Source: Gnetum montanum (lineage: Eukaryota > Streptophyta > Gnetopsida > Gnetales > Gnetaceae). Taken from it: DNA of 64,000 nucleotides. Shown one piece after another: positions 1 through 10,941 of this stretch. The translations under genes were made by a program, and so were the position numbers. The stretch is from positions 55,242 to 119,241 of the forward strand of contig MNCI01010808.1 in NCBI GenBank assembly GCA_015680685.1, read 5' to 3'. Under the pieces are notes generated by a model. That model saw only the letters and a program-made list of their open reading frames with translations. It had not been told where the DNA came from and did not search any database. How positions within the stretch are numbered: position 1 is the stretch's first letter; each line of letters opens with the position of its first letter.

Positions 1-290
1 TATCTTTTGGACCTCTCATGATCTAATTTGATTCAAGCAAGTCTTTGTCAAGGTCACCTTAAAATTTTCTTATGGTGGTAGCGCATCATCCTAATGGAAG
101 TGTTTTGTTGCTACTGCTAGTTTTGGAATTTATCTCATAGATTCCACTTCTACCTCTTTCATAAGAGGACCTGTGGTATGGGTTGCTTGTAGTTCTTCTT
201 TGGCATATTATTGGCCACTTTCCATTCTAGGTTGTCTCTCCCTTGGTTGAGATAGTCTTGCTTCCTACATCTACTTTCCTTCAGATGCCA
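1..290 (-). pseudogene. Env-position ORF, start region (Athila-like copy A)
   Basis: This stretch aligns by eye, with many gaps, to 22,700-23,050, the first part of the long minus-strand coiled-coil ORF of copy B. Shared blocks occur in the same order just before the same downstream spacer. No open frame survives here, so it is a broken fragment cut by the window edge. Its position, beyond the spacer that follows integrase in copy B, is where Athila elements carry an env-like gene. I assign it by homology between the two copies, not by a recognised domain. Confidence 0.4.
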
Positions 291-299
291 TCTATGGTT

Positions 300-1470
300 A
301 CAACACATCCATGGATTAGTAGATATAATGTGTAATTTAAATTTTTTGAATACCTTCTCTCGTTAGTTAGCTACACTTTGGCTAACGTTGAACCATGGTA
401 GATTGATTATTTTATTATTATTCTATTAATTATCTATTGTAAATGTCACCAAAGCTTGTTGGAAATATTTAACTCTTGTAATTTGGTGTTTAAGAGTTGA
501 TTCTTAGTAAAACCTTTGTGGGAGTTAGAAAAATGGAAAAAAATTCTCTATTAAAAATGGCATATTTGTGGTCCCCATGATAAAGATCTTACCTCTGATA
601 GCTGCAAGGTTGAAGAATGGAGTGATTTGGATAAATAGTTAGGAAGTTATGAGCTTTGGAAGGTTCTAGGCTCTAAAACTTTGAATAACTCCCTTGGAAT
701 TTGTGAGAAAATGTTAAAATTTCAAAGTGGGGTGACATCTATATATAGTATTTTTTCCTTACATCGATGGGGCCCTATATTTAGGGCCTTGTATATGGGT
801 TTCACTCTATTGACAGGGCCCTGTATATGGGGCCCATAGGCAAAATTTTCAAATTTGAATATCTCAAAAAATATAAGGAAATTTTCAACAAATTTGAGGT
901 CCATGGAATCCAAAAAAAGCCAAGAATATGATAAAATCATTGAAGATGGTCTTTAAATAGTCAAAATATGAAAAATTCAATGGAGAACATGTTTATAAAA
1001 TAAAATTTGTAAAGGATCACATGGTTTGATATTGAAGATGTGTGTACAAAAGATTTTAATTGCAACAATGTCTAAGGATAAGGTACTTAACAAACCCAAT
1101 CAAGAGATATGTAAGTGGGTCCTTCCCATAGTAGGCACATGCCTTGTTTACCCTTGCATAACCTCAACCTAAGGAGTCTGTGGGCCCCATAGATGATTAA
1201 TGGTCAATGGAAGTTAAGAATCGAAACCTGGAAGATTCTACCAAAGAATTTAGGTATGTCAAACCAAGACATGGAATCAAGAACATGGACACCAGTAGTG
1301 AGGTGAATTATAGTTAGCATAGATGGATGATGGAGAAGGTGAGATTGAATTCCAAATTGAGGTCATAAGAAGTCCCTTGTGAATTTTTTTGTTTGAAATT
1401 AATTGAGAAGATCCATCCTTAGTCTAGACCAAAATCAACCCCTTTTAGTAACTTTGCATCACCACTTCAA
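300..1470 (-). repeat. Athila-like spacer between integrase and env-position ORF, copy A
   Basis: Non-coding repeat that matches 23,050-24,245 along most of its length. Both contain the blocks GTAAGTGGGTCCT, CTAAGGAG followed by GTGGGCCC, and TTTTAGTAAC or TTTCAGTAAC near the right end. In copy B it lies between the integrase and the env-position ORF, so I read it as the same spacer here. It holds a TATA-like site at 740-748 and GGGCCC-rich short repeats at 764-838. An alternative is that it is an LTR of another family, but no flanking coding order supports that. Confidence 0.5.
740..748 (-). promoter_or_regulatory. TATA-like box in spacer, copy A
   Basis: The sequence CTATATATAG is its own reverse complement, so it gives no direction. 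A matching TATATATAG occurs at 23,528-23,536 in the other copy of this spacer. Both lie about 450-550 bp upstream of the env-position ORF on the minus strand, so an internal promoter is possible. Confidence 0.3.
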
Positions 1471-2889
1471 GATCAATCCACCTCCTCAAGACACAATAGT
1501 GCTTCCATAGAACAACCACCATTCCATAAAAATAAATGATGGAGTAACTTGGTCAAGTTGAAGAGCGTATTTGTATATTATGTAGATTAGGAGCCCTTGA
1601 AGATGAGTTACATATATTTTCTTCTTGTATTGCGACTATCCATTCGAGACAATGTTATAATGTTACAACAAAAAAACTTATATAATTTATTTTTTAATGT
1701 CTCCATTGATACTTGATCAATTTGTAAAGTCTATCTTTATTTCTTATGAAAATGTAATATCTATCGAGTAAATTCTAAACCATAATACTATTCTTGGTGA
1801 GCAAGTGAAAGGCATTTTGATCCTTCAATTTCTAAGAATCTAATAAAAAATACAATTCTTATAAATAAATTCATTCATTCAATTACGATTACAATTATTA
1901 CATCCCATCTATTCCTTTAGCTCTCTAGTGTGAACTGTAGAACTAGATAATGCTCATCTCACAACTCTCTTTTTTACATCTTAATAATGGAACCCTTACA
2001 CTAATCTAGGACTATGGAAAATATGAATGTATGCTAGGATAATTTGAAATTTCTTATTAATAATATACCAAGATATGACATAATTATTTAATTCATTTTT
2101 AAAAGCTTTTAGTGTTCTTTCCTAGATATCAATATATGGAAATGTCAAATGAATAAGTTAGGTTGATGTTGACTAAACATACCAAAATGTGTATGTCTTT
2201 GGGCTTAAAACCATGTTCCAACTATTATGTTTCTATTTAGCTATATCCTTTAACCTTTTCTTAGAAATGGTTTAGAGTGGAAGATCATAAAATATGTGGC
2301 ACTAGTTTGTAATTACGATGGTATGCATGTATACATCTATACATGTTTACATGTCCCAGGGTCTCCCTTATGCTTACCAAACTAAAGAATATATAAGAAA
2401 AAAATCATGGAAGATGATTTGCAAAAACTATAAACAAACAAAGATCTAGGTCTTCATAGAGGAAAATGATGAAAAAGAACTTATGTAGCCAACTCCATTT
2501 TTTGGGATAAGGCTAGGATAATGATGATGATGATTCTTACAACCAATCCTAAAAACGTCTTCTCTGGGGTGGGAAAAGTATTAGGCCTTGCCCTTGTTTA
2601 AAAGAATTATTATAGGTTTTCACTTCTTATCAAAGGATTTATTAGAAATAGAAGGAGAAAAATCTCTTTAAAGACAAATAGTAATAGAAGCTAAACATTT
2701 CCCATCATTAAGCTCCCAAAACAAAGAGAAATTAAGTCTAGAAAATAAACTAATTATTTAGCTTTTATTAGGAGCTCTTTTACTTGAAGCTCTAATTTAA
2801 AAGCATTATATTTAAGAATATGATATTTAACTCTTAAAGAAAGATCACTTACAAATACCTAACCCTAGGTACATTATAACAATGATTTA

Positions 2890-2945
2890 AGTATGATTTG
2901 AACAAGCAACCTCTTGTCTTACAAGACAAGAGGCTAACTACTTGA
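2890..2945 (-). repeat. tRNA-like fragment (SINE head)
   Basis: Read on the minus strand this has an A-box-like TAGTTAGCC, a perfect anticodon-arm-like stem CTTGTC/GACAAG, and a B-box-like GTTCAAATC about 30 bases further on. The acceptor stem is not formed, so this is a tRNA-derived repeat and not a tRNA gene. A similar sequence lies near 56,105-56,165. Confidence 0.4.
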
Positions 2946-3331
2946 GACATCTATCATTAACATTAAAAAAATTTAACTAGAAGTACAACAAAGAAATATA
3001 GCCAACATGATACATTATAAGAATATAACGATGCCTCAAGTGTGATTCAAATTGATTTGATCCTATTTACATTTCCTTATTAGATAATGATTTAAGCATT
3101 TGAACAAATTCTCATTGACTATTTTTAAACATTTCTAAATATAATTAATTTAGAAATATGTTCAAAAATTAATTTATATTGTGATTTTGATAATAAAAGT
3201 GATATTAATTCACTCTATTAATTTATTGTATATATTTAAAGAAGTGAAATTTAATACTATANCTTTAAACTACAATTTGTAGACAAAAGAGTATGAGAAC
3301 ATGAGAGAAATACCCTGATTAGTATAGAGTA

Positions 3332-3445
3332 ATTTGAAACTAAAACTAAAATTTAACTTTCATCTAATAAGATTCTTCTAAATCTATAGAACTCAAGTAG
3401 TTCAATCTATACAAAGGTTCTTACTATTAAGTGAACACACTCAAT
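3332..3445 (-). repeat. SINE copy, internally deleted
   Basis: The minus strand reads an A-box-like TTCACTTAATAGTAAGA, then the SINE body, then the tail AAATTTTAGTTTTAGTTTC. Compared with 3,599-3,760 the B-box part is missing. The body and tail match the copies at 3,599-3,760 and 60,104-60,285. Confidence 0.5.
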
Positions 3446-3598
3446 TTAGGATGTGTAGAGTGTTTGTACTAAGCTTTCAACCTAGTGCCTTTGGATGCAA
3501 TGCAATATGAGCTAACCAACCTAACCATACTTAGTGGATGTGTATACTTAAGCCTTATAAGTTGAGAAATTTATTTAATATATTATTATTTCTTAAAT

Positions 3599-3760
3599 TT
3601 TGGAACTAAAACTAAATTTTAAATTCTATCCACTATGACCCTCTTGAATCTATTAAACTAAGTAGTTCAATCTATAGCTTAGTATTGATCATAGGAATTG
3701 AACATGCGACTTAACTTAAGGTTTCTATGCAAAGGATTTTACCACTAAGTTAACACCTTC
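3599..3760 (-). repeat. tRNA-derived SINE copy
   Basis: The minus strand carries A box TTAACTTAGTGGTAAAA (3,737-3,754), B box TGTTCAATTCC (3,694-3,704), a body with TTTAATAGATTCAAGAGG, and a tail ending AAATTTAGTTTTAGTTCC. Order and spacing match the plus-strand copy at 60,104-60,285. The length of about 160 bp and the internal Pol III boxes are those of plant tRNA-derived SINEs. Confidence 0.6.
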
Positions 3761-4048
3761 TTATTAGTATTTTAGTGAAGCATAAGTTACTTAATTACAA
3801 AATGTATTTTGTGGTAAGAAAGTTATAAGTTCAATCCTAAAGGATAATCTAAAACAAATATAACTTGGATGTATGGTAGGTGTCAAAACCCAAAAGAATT
3901 TGACTATAAGTAGACTTCAAAACATATAGCCACTTTGGATGTATGGTAGGAGGTTGCAAGTATGACTTGAACTAGCAACCTCTTTGTACTAAGCACTTGA
4001 ACCTACTCTTATTAAAAGGTTTTGTCATGAGGTGAAACAGGAAGATCA

Positions 4049-4110
4049 AAATTGAACCCATAAATTAGAGCTTCCAAATTAAGAGTCTTACCACTAGAGG
4101 CTAACACATC
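4049..4110 (-). repeat. tRNA-like SINE head
   Basis: On the minus strand, TTAGCCTCTAGTGGTAAGA is followed about 30 bases later by GGGTTCAATTT, resembling the A and B boxes of a tRNA. It closely resembles 30,800-30,868 in the part between the boxes (GACTCTT, GAAGCTC). The SINE tail is not obvious here. Confidence 0.5.
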
Positions 4111-4947
4111 ATTAATACTTAGGATTAGGATGGAGGCTAGGTGTGGCAAGTGTTGGAAGTTGAAATAATCGAAACATAGGTACAACCCAAGACCTATAGT
4201 CAAATTAAAACTTTATATAGGGTTGTAAGACCCCAAAAATCTAATATTTTTAAAAAAATTCTAAGTATGTCAAATCAATGAAGAGTGTGTCTAAAGACAA
4301 AGCCAAATGGTTTTAGATGTCTTTTCAAATTTTCATTCTTGCAACTAGTCTTGAAAAAATTCTCCTCTAGGATAGGAAATGGATGAGGTCTTACCCTCAT
4401 TTAGAAGTATCTTCATAAATTTTTACTTCTTAGGAAATGGTTTCATGTAAAATGAAGGAGAAAACTTTCTCTAAGGACAAAAGAAAGGTTCAATTATAAA
4501 AATTGAACAAATAACAACAAAAGCTAAAAGCTTTCCATCCTTGAGTCCAAAATAAAATGAAATGAATATAGTAGAAAATAAATTAATTGTTTAGAGTTCA
4601 TTGAAAACTTTTTTTTTTGAAGCTATAATTAAAAAGTTACATCTTTAAGAATTTAATATCTAACTTTTGATGAAAATTCAAATTTAACTTCCAAATAAAA
4701 TATAGAACAAGTGATTAAAGACATTTTCAAATGCAAAGAATAGAAGTGACATAGCAGGTTGATCACCAAGAAATTTATCTTTAATGCTTAGGCTAACACT
4801 TCCTAAACTAGCTTATCTTTCTATGAATTGGCTAAGATGATTTTAAAGAAGATGATATTAACCAAGCCCTACTACTAGATGAGGAAACAAGATAACTAAA
4901 AGAAAAATCACTTATCCATCCTCTATTTCTTTACAAATTTCCAAATT

Positions 4948-5085
4948 TAGTTATACCCTCTTGGTCAAGTTTGTTTTATCTTTGTTTGTTCAAGGTGTTT
5001 TTGAGACATAAGTCTCTCACATAAATAACAGCTCAAAAACACCATAAATAAACAAAGAAAGAACAAACTTGACCCAACATAACTA
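4948..5085. repeat. Long imperfect hairpin (foldback)
   Basis: The arm at 4,948-5,004 pairs with 5,032-5,085. Matching pieces include TTGGTCAAGTTTGTT against AACAAACTTGACCCAA and GGTGTTTTTGAG against CTCAAAAACACC. The loop is about 27 bases. It looks like a small foldback or MITE-like element, or the product of an inverted duplication. The TTGGTCAAGTTT motif recurs nearby at 5,169, which links it to the inverted repeats around it. Confidence 0.6.
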
Positions 5086-5164
5086 AACATGGAATCACTC
5101 ATCCATCGTCTATTTTTATGGAATGGTGGTTATTCTATGGAAGCACCATTCCATAAACAAAGTC

Positions 5165-5600
5165 CCTCTTGGTCAAGTTTTTCACCTTCATTTTTAACAA
5201 CCCACTTTATTTTTGGATTCAACCTCCTTTCCAACTACCTCTTGGATTTAACAATGCAATATGTGTAGATCTGATGCTAGCATATGCATGGATCTATTCA
5301 TGTCAATTCATCATATAAAAAATAAAAGGCTATTAACCATTAGTTTACTATCATTAGCAGCTTCTCCTTTTACTCATTAGTGAGATTGACATTGGTAATT
5401 ACCAATTTTCCATTATCAAGAAATACATATTGTAGAGTTTTCGATAAAGATTTAAATTCCGACTATTCTTGTCTAGAAATATTAGGGATTTTCAACTCTC
5501 CCAAATCCATTTTTGCTTCTTCGCTATATTCTATTTTGAAGAGTTGGTTTTGAATTTGGTCAATTCCATTCATATTATCAATGTAAGCACTTCCAATGAT
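5165..5600 (-). pseudogene. Athila-like PR-RT linker, copy A (truncated pol)
   Basis: The minus-strand translation contains the linker seen before RT in Athila-type pol: a VFLDNGKLVI-like stretch, then VNLTNE, LLMIVN, then RRLNPKIKWVVKNE. The same order is present in copy B at 27,500-27,800. The reading stops at about 5,165, just before the RT core would begin, where the inverted-repeat segment starts. RT, RNase H and integrase are therefore absent from copy A. Confidence 0.65.
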
Positions 5601-5869
5601 TTTAGCTAGTTCCATAGACATTTTTAAATTGGCATTATCATCTATTGTTAGCCACTAGATACCTTCTTATTTCATGGTTGCTACATTTATGAACCTTTGG
5701 ACATCTAGTATTTCAAAATAATTTTTACAAATTATGATGGATGTGATCTTTATAGCTCATATTTTTTGCATGCAATGGTACCTATTTTCACTGTAAGCAA
5801 TGCATGGAACTCTCTTCTTCTTTATCTTTTCAATTTCAAATTTCTTAGAGATTTCCAAGAAGAGATCTA

Positions 5870-6150
5870 TGATCCCTAGCTTAGCATCATAGACATGCCC
5901 TTTCCATGATAATTAAAAAGTTTCCTTTATAATTATCTACATGAATGACTAGAAAGTTTGCTAGATATGACTATCCATAGATACTATTCATGATATCCTC
6001 CACCTATCCCAAAGAAATGGTGATGGATTGATCAACAAGCTCTAACTTGATGTTACATTTTTTAAGTCAAGGTAGGTTCTAGGCTTTATACATTTCTTGA
6101 TAAATTAAGTTTACCCTAGAACTTGAGTCTATTAGAGCTTTGTATGTATC
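5870..6150 (-). pseudogene. Athila-like aspartic protease, copy A
   Basis: The minus strand reads YKALIDSSSRVNLIYQEMYK, the position of the D-S/T-G-A catalytic motif of retroviral-type protease, here altered to DSSS. It continues with the core segment LELVDQSITISLG and VEDI, as in the protease of copy B at 28,130-28,480. Stops interrupt the frame at several expected Q or W positions. The enzyme would have matured the Gag-Pol polyprotein in the element particle. Confidence 0.65.
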
Positions 6151-6299
6151 ATTTTCTACAATTTGTAAATAAATTAGATTAGATATTTTCTTAGTAAGGT
6201 GCCACGTCTTTATCAAGTATGTAACTGCATGAGTGAACATGATAGTATGTACATTTTGAGATCTTTAGTTTGAAGGTGGTTTGATAGTTATCTTACGAT

Positions 6300-8640
6300 A
6301 AATTGCTAAGACTACGGTAATATCTCACCTTACATTGGATGTGCAAGTAGCAAAGGAGTGGAATTGTAACGGGTAGAGTGTTGTGGTGAATAATGAGGAG
6401 TGTATTCTAGAGGAGATTCAACTCATGGAGTAGTAGGTCTATAATATTCAAGGGATAGTTGTGATGGAAAAAAGAAGTGTGGCTTGTAGATTCACTAGGT
6501 GATATAGGCTATTAGACATAATATTCATATGTGTCTACTTGGTGGTAAGGATATTGCTACCATGGCAGTGGCATCCCCTACAACTATGAGTTTTGCCACT
6601 ACTGATAATGATCTTAAGGTTGAGGTGATACTTCACTTGGATAATATTGTTTCTTGTGAAACTAATATTAATAATTACCTTGTAGATAAGGTAATCTCCT
6701 AGGTGATTACCTTCTTGAAACTTTTGGATTCAAGGCATAAATCCTAGATTCTTATAGATGTGGTAGTATAGGACAACATCCCCTGGCATGTTCATATTTG
6801 CAAATGTTACATCCTTCTTCTTCTATCTTAAGATTTGCAATCTCATCAACTACCACAACCTTACCTTTGTATTGATATTAGTCTTTCCCTACATCCTTTC
6901 CTTACTTATATCCTTATATTTGTTCTCCTACTCCTCTTTCTCCTTCATAATTTTTAGAGTAGTTTAGAACTTCTCACCCAAGGAGTCCTATATTTTATCC
7001 ATAATAGTTGATATTTCTATGATATATTTTTATATTGGTAAAATTTTCCTTTGTACCATTCTACTAGTGATGCTTCCTTCTCAAGATTGTAGAGACATAC
7101 CTCCCTTTTGTGAATAGTGGGTCTTTGTTATACTGCTATGCACTTTCTTGCTCTTTTAGTTACCCTTATTTCTTGGTCACTTGATCAATAAGTCCTTGAA
7201 TTTGATGGGCTCTCATTTATAATAACCTTCCTTAGTGATAAATGCCAAGATTCTCTCTAGTTTTATTTTTTAGATCATCTATTACATGGTAAAGTTATTC
7301 CCTTTGAGAGAAGCCATGGCTTAGGCATTAGTGTAAAAGAGAGTAATACCTTCCCAAGGTTACATCAAGGTATTCATGATTACCTTTGTTTCCATCATTG
7401 AATTTACTTCCTTAAGTTAAACACCCTAGAGTATGTTGAATATTTATCATTGAATAGCTCCAATCCTGTACTCCATCTATAGATAGATTCCAGCTCTAAA
7501 GATTGATACCAAATCTTAGCTTCTTTGAGGAGTATTCTATAGAACATTTAGAGTTTCTACCACTCATTATTAACATTCTACAAGGAATAGGCATCATGGA
7601 ACTCTTGCAAATGATATTGTGGATCAACATTATACTCTCTTTCAAACTTGGGAATGTTATTCATATCAACTTGTTTGATTTATCTATTACTTTGATTCCT
7701 AGTGGGAATATGAACTACCTTCAAGATATTTATCATGATTCTTGTAGATAGTAGTGGCTTATCATAGTCATCATATTCATGATGGCCCTTTTCATTTTCA
7801 TGGCTTCTATGATATGATCTTCTATGTCTTCATTCCTAATGATTTTCCTCCTCTTCTTGCTATCGTCTATGCTCTCTCCTTGCTATGATGGAGCCCTCTA
7901 TCATCTCCATTTTAGCCTTGATCATTTCTCCTCTAGTCTCAGTCATGTTTCACCATATCAAAGTTTTATGATGCGGAGGATGGTAAGGATGGAAGACTAG
8001 GAGAGTTATGCTAAATTATCCTCCTTGTGTGGTCCATTGATTATTGTTTTGGTGAATGGCTAGGAAACCTTACCCTTGAGGTTCCCCTAATTTTGGGACT
8101 AGTTCTCCCCTTACTTTGGTTAATTACCAAGGTTTAACATAATCATTGATGAGTTGTTCTATATTCACTAAAGGATGAAGGACCTTGGCACTAGGATAGC
8201 CCTAATGGAAGTTCAAGATCCTTCTTCTATGATTGTAAATTCAATGAGATCAAGAACTTTTTCCTCTTGGAGGCCCCATGGCATGCCTCCACAAGTTTAT
8301 GTTTTTGGAGTTGGACCTTTCTTTGATAGTCCCTAGAGAAATGCCTCTTTACTTGGTAATGTTGGATTACTAGTTTAAGCCCCAAATTCATGAGAGCTAC
8401 CATGAATATTAAAGGAATAGAAAAATCAAGGGCAACATAATGTTATTCTCCAAGTATTTTTAGCGTAGCTATTCATCTTGATGAAGGATGAAAGTGAAGT
8501 TCAAATAATAAGAATCCATATGGGCATAGACAACCTTTGGTTTTTGAGATATCTCATCAACATTTCTTTTAGGTCTATCATGTTGCCTATTAGGATCATC
8601 AGTAGGTGGTGAATTAGCCATGTGAAAAGAAGACATCTTA
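6300..8640 (-). pseudogene. Athila-like gag, copy A
   Basis: This decayed minus-strand gag is recognised by alignment with copy B (28,600-30,420). Shared blocks are the FNLRK-IQ-WKQ segment near 7,400, the region with the second half of the capsid domain near 7,260-7,330, and a charged amino-terminal part near 7,760-7,930 rich in R, D and H. Many frameshifts and stops are present and no start can be fixed. It lies between the candidate PBS/LTR on its right and the protease on its left, which is the expected order for a minus-strand element. Confidence 0.55.
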
Positions 8641-8670
8641 GTTTGCTTTTATGTAATGTGCCTTAATTCA

Positions 8671-8696
8671 ATTATTATTATTATTATTATTATAAT
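8671..8696. repeat. (ATT)n microsatellite
   Basis: About eight ATT units lie in the leader region between the gag remnant and the LTR of copy A. This is ordinary microsatellite growth in an AT-rich context. Confidence 0.85.
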
Positions 8697-8770
8697 TAGG
8701 GATTATACTCATATAATAACCTTGTATAATATTACTATTTGAAAACATGTAGTGTACATAACTAAAACAA

Positions 8771-8790
8771 AGTCCTTAAAAACAGTGCCA
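8771..8790 (-). promoter_or_regulatory. Candidate primer-binding site, copy A
   Basis: The minus strand reads TGGCACTGTTTTTAAGGACT, starting four bases after the LTR end. TGG start and position suit a tRNA primer-binding site. The changes CG to CA or TG are what decay of a TGGCGCCGTT-type site would give, but I infer this and have not matched a named tRNA. Confidence 0.4.
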
Positions 8791-8794
8791 ATTA

Positions 8795-9720
8795 TGAGCA
8801 ATGGGTATCTCATATACCCAACCATATGAATGATAAGTGTGTATGCACAATTTGGTCAAATTTTGTTGACTTATACTATTTAAATGACCCATGTCCTAGA
8901 TAGTAAAGAAAATGGTTACTAGTTGTTGTCTTCCCAGTCATCACTTACATTAACTTTGTTCATATGGCTAAGTGTGATTGAGGTGTAAGGTATTTATCTT
9001 TATAATTTTTATTATTTTTATCTATAAAGGTACTAAGAATAGAAATTATTGAAATATTTAACTTTACTAATTAATAACTAAACTATCCTAACATGGAGCA
9101 TCCATTCCTACTTTCTATACACATCTTGAATGTATACTAACACTAGTAGGTTACCAAGTGTTTACGACTAGGCATACCAAGTATTCATTGATGGGATTAC
9201 CATGCATTAGTATATTACGCTTAAATTGATCATACTCATGTTACTTATGAACTAGAATTTTAAATTCTTAAGTACAAGCAAGTAAACTACATATAAAGTA
9301 GATTTCTTGAAAGTAAACTTAAACTAATATAGTAGAATACTTGAAAGTAAAGTTAAACTATTCCAAGTGCTATAATGAAGAGAAGAAATCTCAATTTTAT
9401 TTTCATTCATAAAATTGTGTCTAGATACATATTACACTCATATAAAATTTTATACAATCAATTCTATCCATGCTATAGGTACTCAGAGGGACATTTTTTC
9501 TAGGTCCTATGAAAGAAACCTACAATAGTTTGACTAAGGAAGTAACCAATAATGCTATAAATGGAGTTGATATGCATACTTATATAGGCTTCTGGAGGAT
9601 CAGTGTCAACGCACATGTGCCAACACATACTGAGATGCCTTGACAAGGATGCATTAATTTGGATTCATCAATTTAGCTAACTTATTTATACTTCATCATA
9701 TATCATCAAGAAGAACAAAT
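8795..9720 (-). mobile_element. Athila-type LTR (family 1), 5' LTR of copy A
   Basis: This segment aligns with 19,117-20,080 and 62,427-63,475. All three begin (plus orientation) with TGAG and share blocks such as GGTTACCAAGT or GGATTACCAAG. On the minus strand each has a TATA box (here 9,580-9,588) followed about 190 bases later by AATAAA (here 9,396-9,401), giving U3-R-U5 order on the minus strand. The outer end is not clear and may extend past 9,720. Its place to the right of gag makes it the 5' LTR. Confidence 0.65.
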
Positions 9721-10853
9721 CATATGTCCTATTTACAACATTGCTAGAAGAAGGTGTCATAATTTTTTTCTTACTAGCTTGTAAATATCCCATATGAGAA
9801 TAAATATAAATTTCTATATTTTTAGAAAAATTTGGAAGTAATTTAAAATCCACCATAGCAAAGGGATAATATGGATAACTTAGTTCTACTAATAAAATCC
9901 TAGTTAGATTAGTATTCTTTACCAAATAAGAGTTTGGATCTCCTTTGTGAATAATCTCTAGTTATTGAGAAGAAAATGATTGGTAAGATTATAATATTAT
10001 CATGGAAAAAACCTTTCAAATCATCATCTTTAAGACCAAAAAAACTTCAAATTCTTAACATGTCAATCAACTAGAAACCCTTGCATAATATAAGATGAAA
10101 AGTTTGTTAAATATAATTTAGCATTATATACTAGAACCATGTTATAGGAATGAAACATTTAGAGGGTTATGAAACTAAAACTAAAATAAAATTGTATCAC
10201 CCATAGTCTCTCATTCATATAATTGGTAGTTGGTTTCTCATCTAAAACAAGTATTTTTGGACTTTGATCAATGCACTTATACTTACGAACTTTGGTCATC
10301 AAGTCCCATCATCCTATTGGATGGTGTAAGAATACCCTATGTTAACAAAGTTCCATCTACAAGGCTTCATTAATGAAACTTTGTTTGTGTATTATAATAT
10401 TTTTATACAATGACTTATTCAAATAATGTACAACATGTCTATATATATCGAACTCATAAGAAAGAAAGATAACTTCATTTATTCCACTTCATCTAGATTG
10501 TGAATTTTGAGTGAGATCTAAAGAGTCAATGCAAATGAATAAAATTAGAGTTATCTATTGTATCTTTCATGCTTTTCAAAGTTGTAATTACATTATAAAA
10601 TATATAAATAATTTTAGGTATAATCTTTTGTTATTGTTAAATATTTATGAAGAATCTTATAAATAGTAGGTATCATTCTATGGGCTAGCAAGTTTCTAAA
10701 AATTTATAACAAGAATTTTAGTGGAATCATGGCTCTAATGATTAATATGATTTCACATGAACTTAATTAGTATATCATAGCTTCCATAATATTAATAAAG
10801 GTCTCATAAATACACCAATTATTTTATTATCAAATTTTAATAGGATGTTTCTA
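9721..10853. other. AT-rich DNA, nothing recognised
   Basis: No convincing coding frame or repeat structure is seen. A short GAAACTAAAACTAAAAT at about 10,165-10,182 matches the SINE tail in reverse and may be a 3' fragment of that family. Confidence 0.4.
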
Positions 10854-10941
10854 ATGGAATGTGATGCAAGTGGATAAGCAATCAAAGGAGTTCTTAACTA
10901 AGATGGCAAGCTTGTAGCCTATTTTAATGAGAACTTAAACA
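10854..10941 (+). pseudogene. Ty3/gypsy RNase H fragment
   Basis: The plus strand reads MECDASG, stop, AIKGVLN, stop, DGKLVAYFNENLN. This is the start of the pol RNase H domain, where CDASG carries the first catalytic aspartate and a VAYxSEKLN block follows. It resembles the chromovirus-type RNase H at 18,060-18,230 but is on the opposite strand. One of the two stops (TAA before DGK) sits where glutamine is usual. No other pol part is recognised around it. Confidence 0.75.

Larger units (their letters stand above)
1499..5146. mobile_element. Segment bounded by 36-bp inverted repeats
   Basis: The 36 bases at 1,499-1,534, starting GTGCTTCCATAGAAC, are repeated in inverted orientation at 5,111-5,146 with one mismatch, and weaker inverted similarity (TTGGTCAAGTT) continues inward. 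The segment replaces most of pol in Athila copy A: left of it is the post-integrase spacer and right of it the PR-RT linker. This suits a non-autonomous TIR transposon or a foldback element, but I see no clear target duplication and no transposase inside. It holds SINE-like heads at 2.89-4.11 kb, one ambiguous base (N) at 3,262, and a hairpin at 4,948-5,085. I see nothing recognisable in 1,560-2,880 or 4,120-4,940. Confidence 0.4.

Noticed and set aside
722-940. Minus-strand frame of 72 residues in the spacer
   Set aside because: It overlaps the TATA-like site and GGGCCC repeats, and the matching spacer of copy B has no equivalent frame.
2890-2945. Functional tRNA gene
   Set aside because: Anticodon arm and boxes are visible, but there is no acceptor stem pairing and the sequence belongs to a repeated family.
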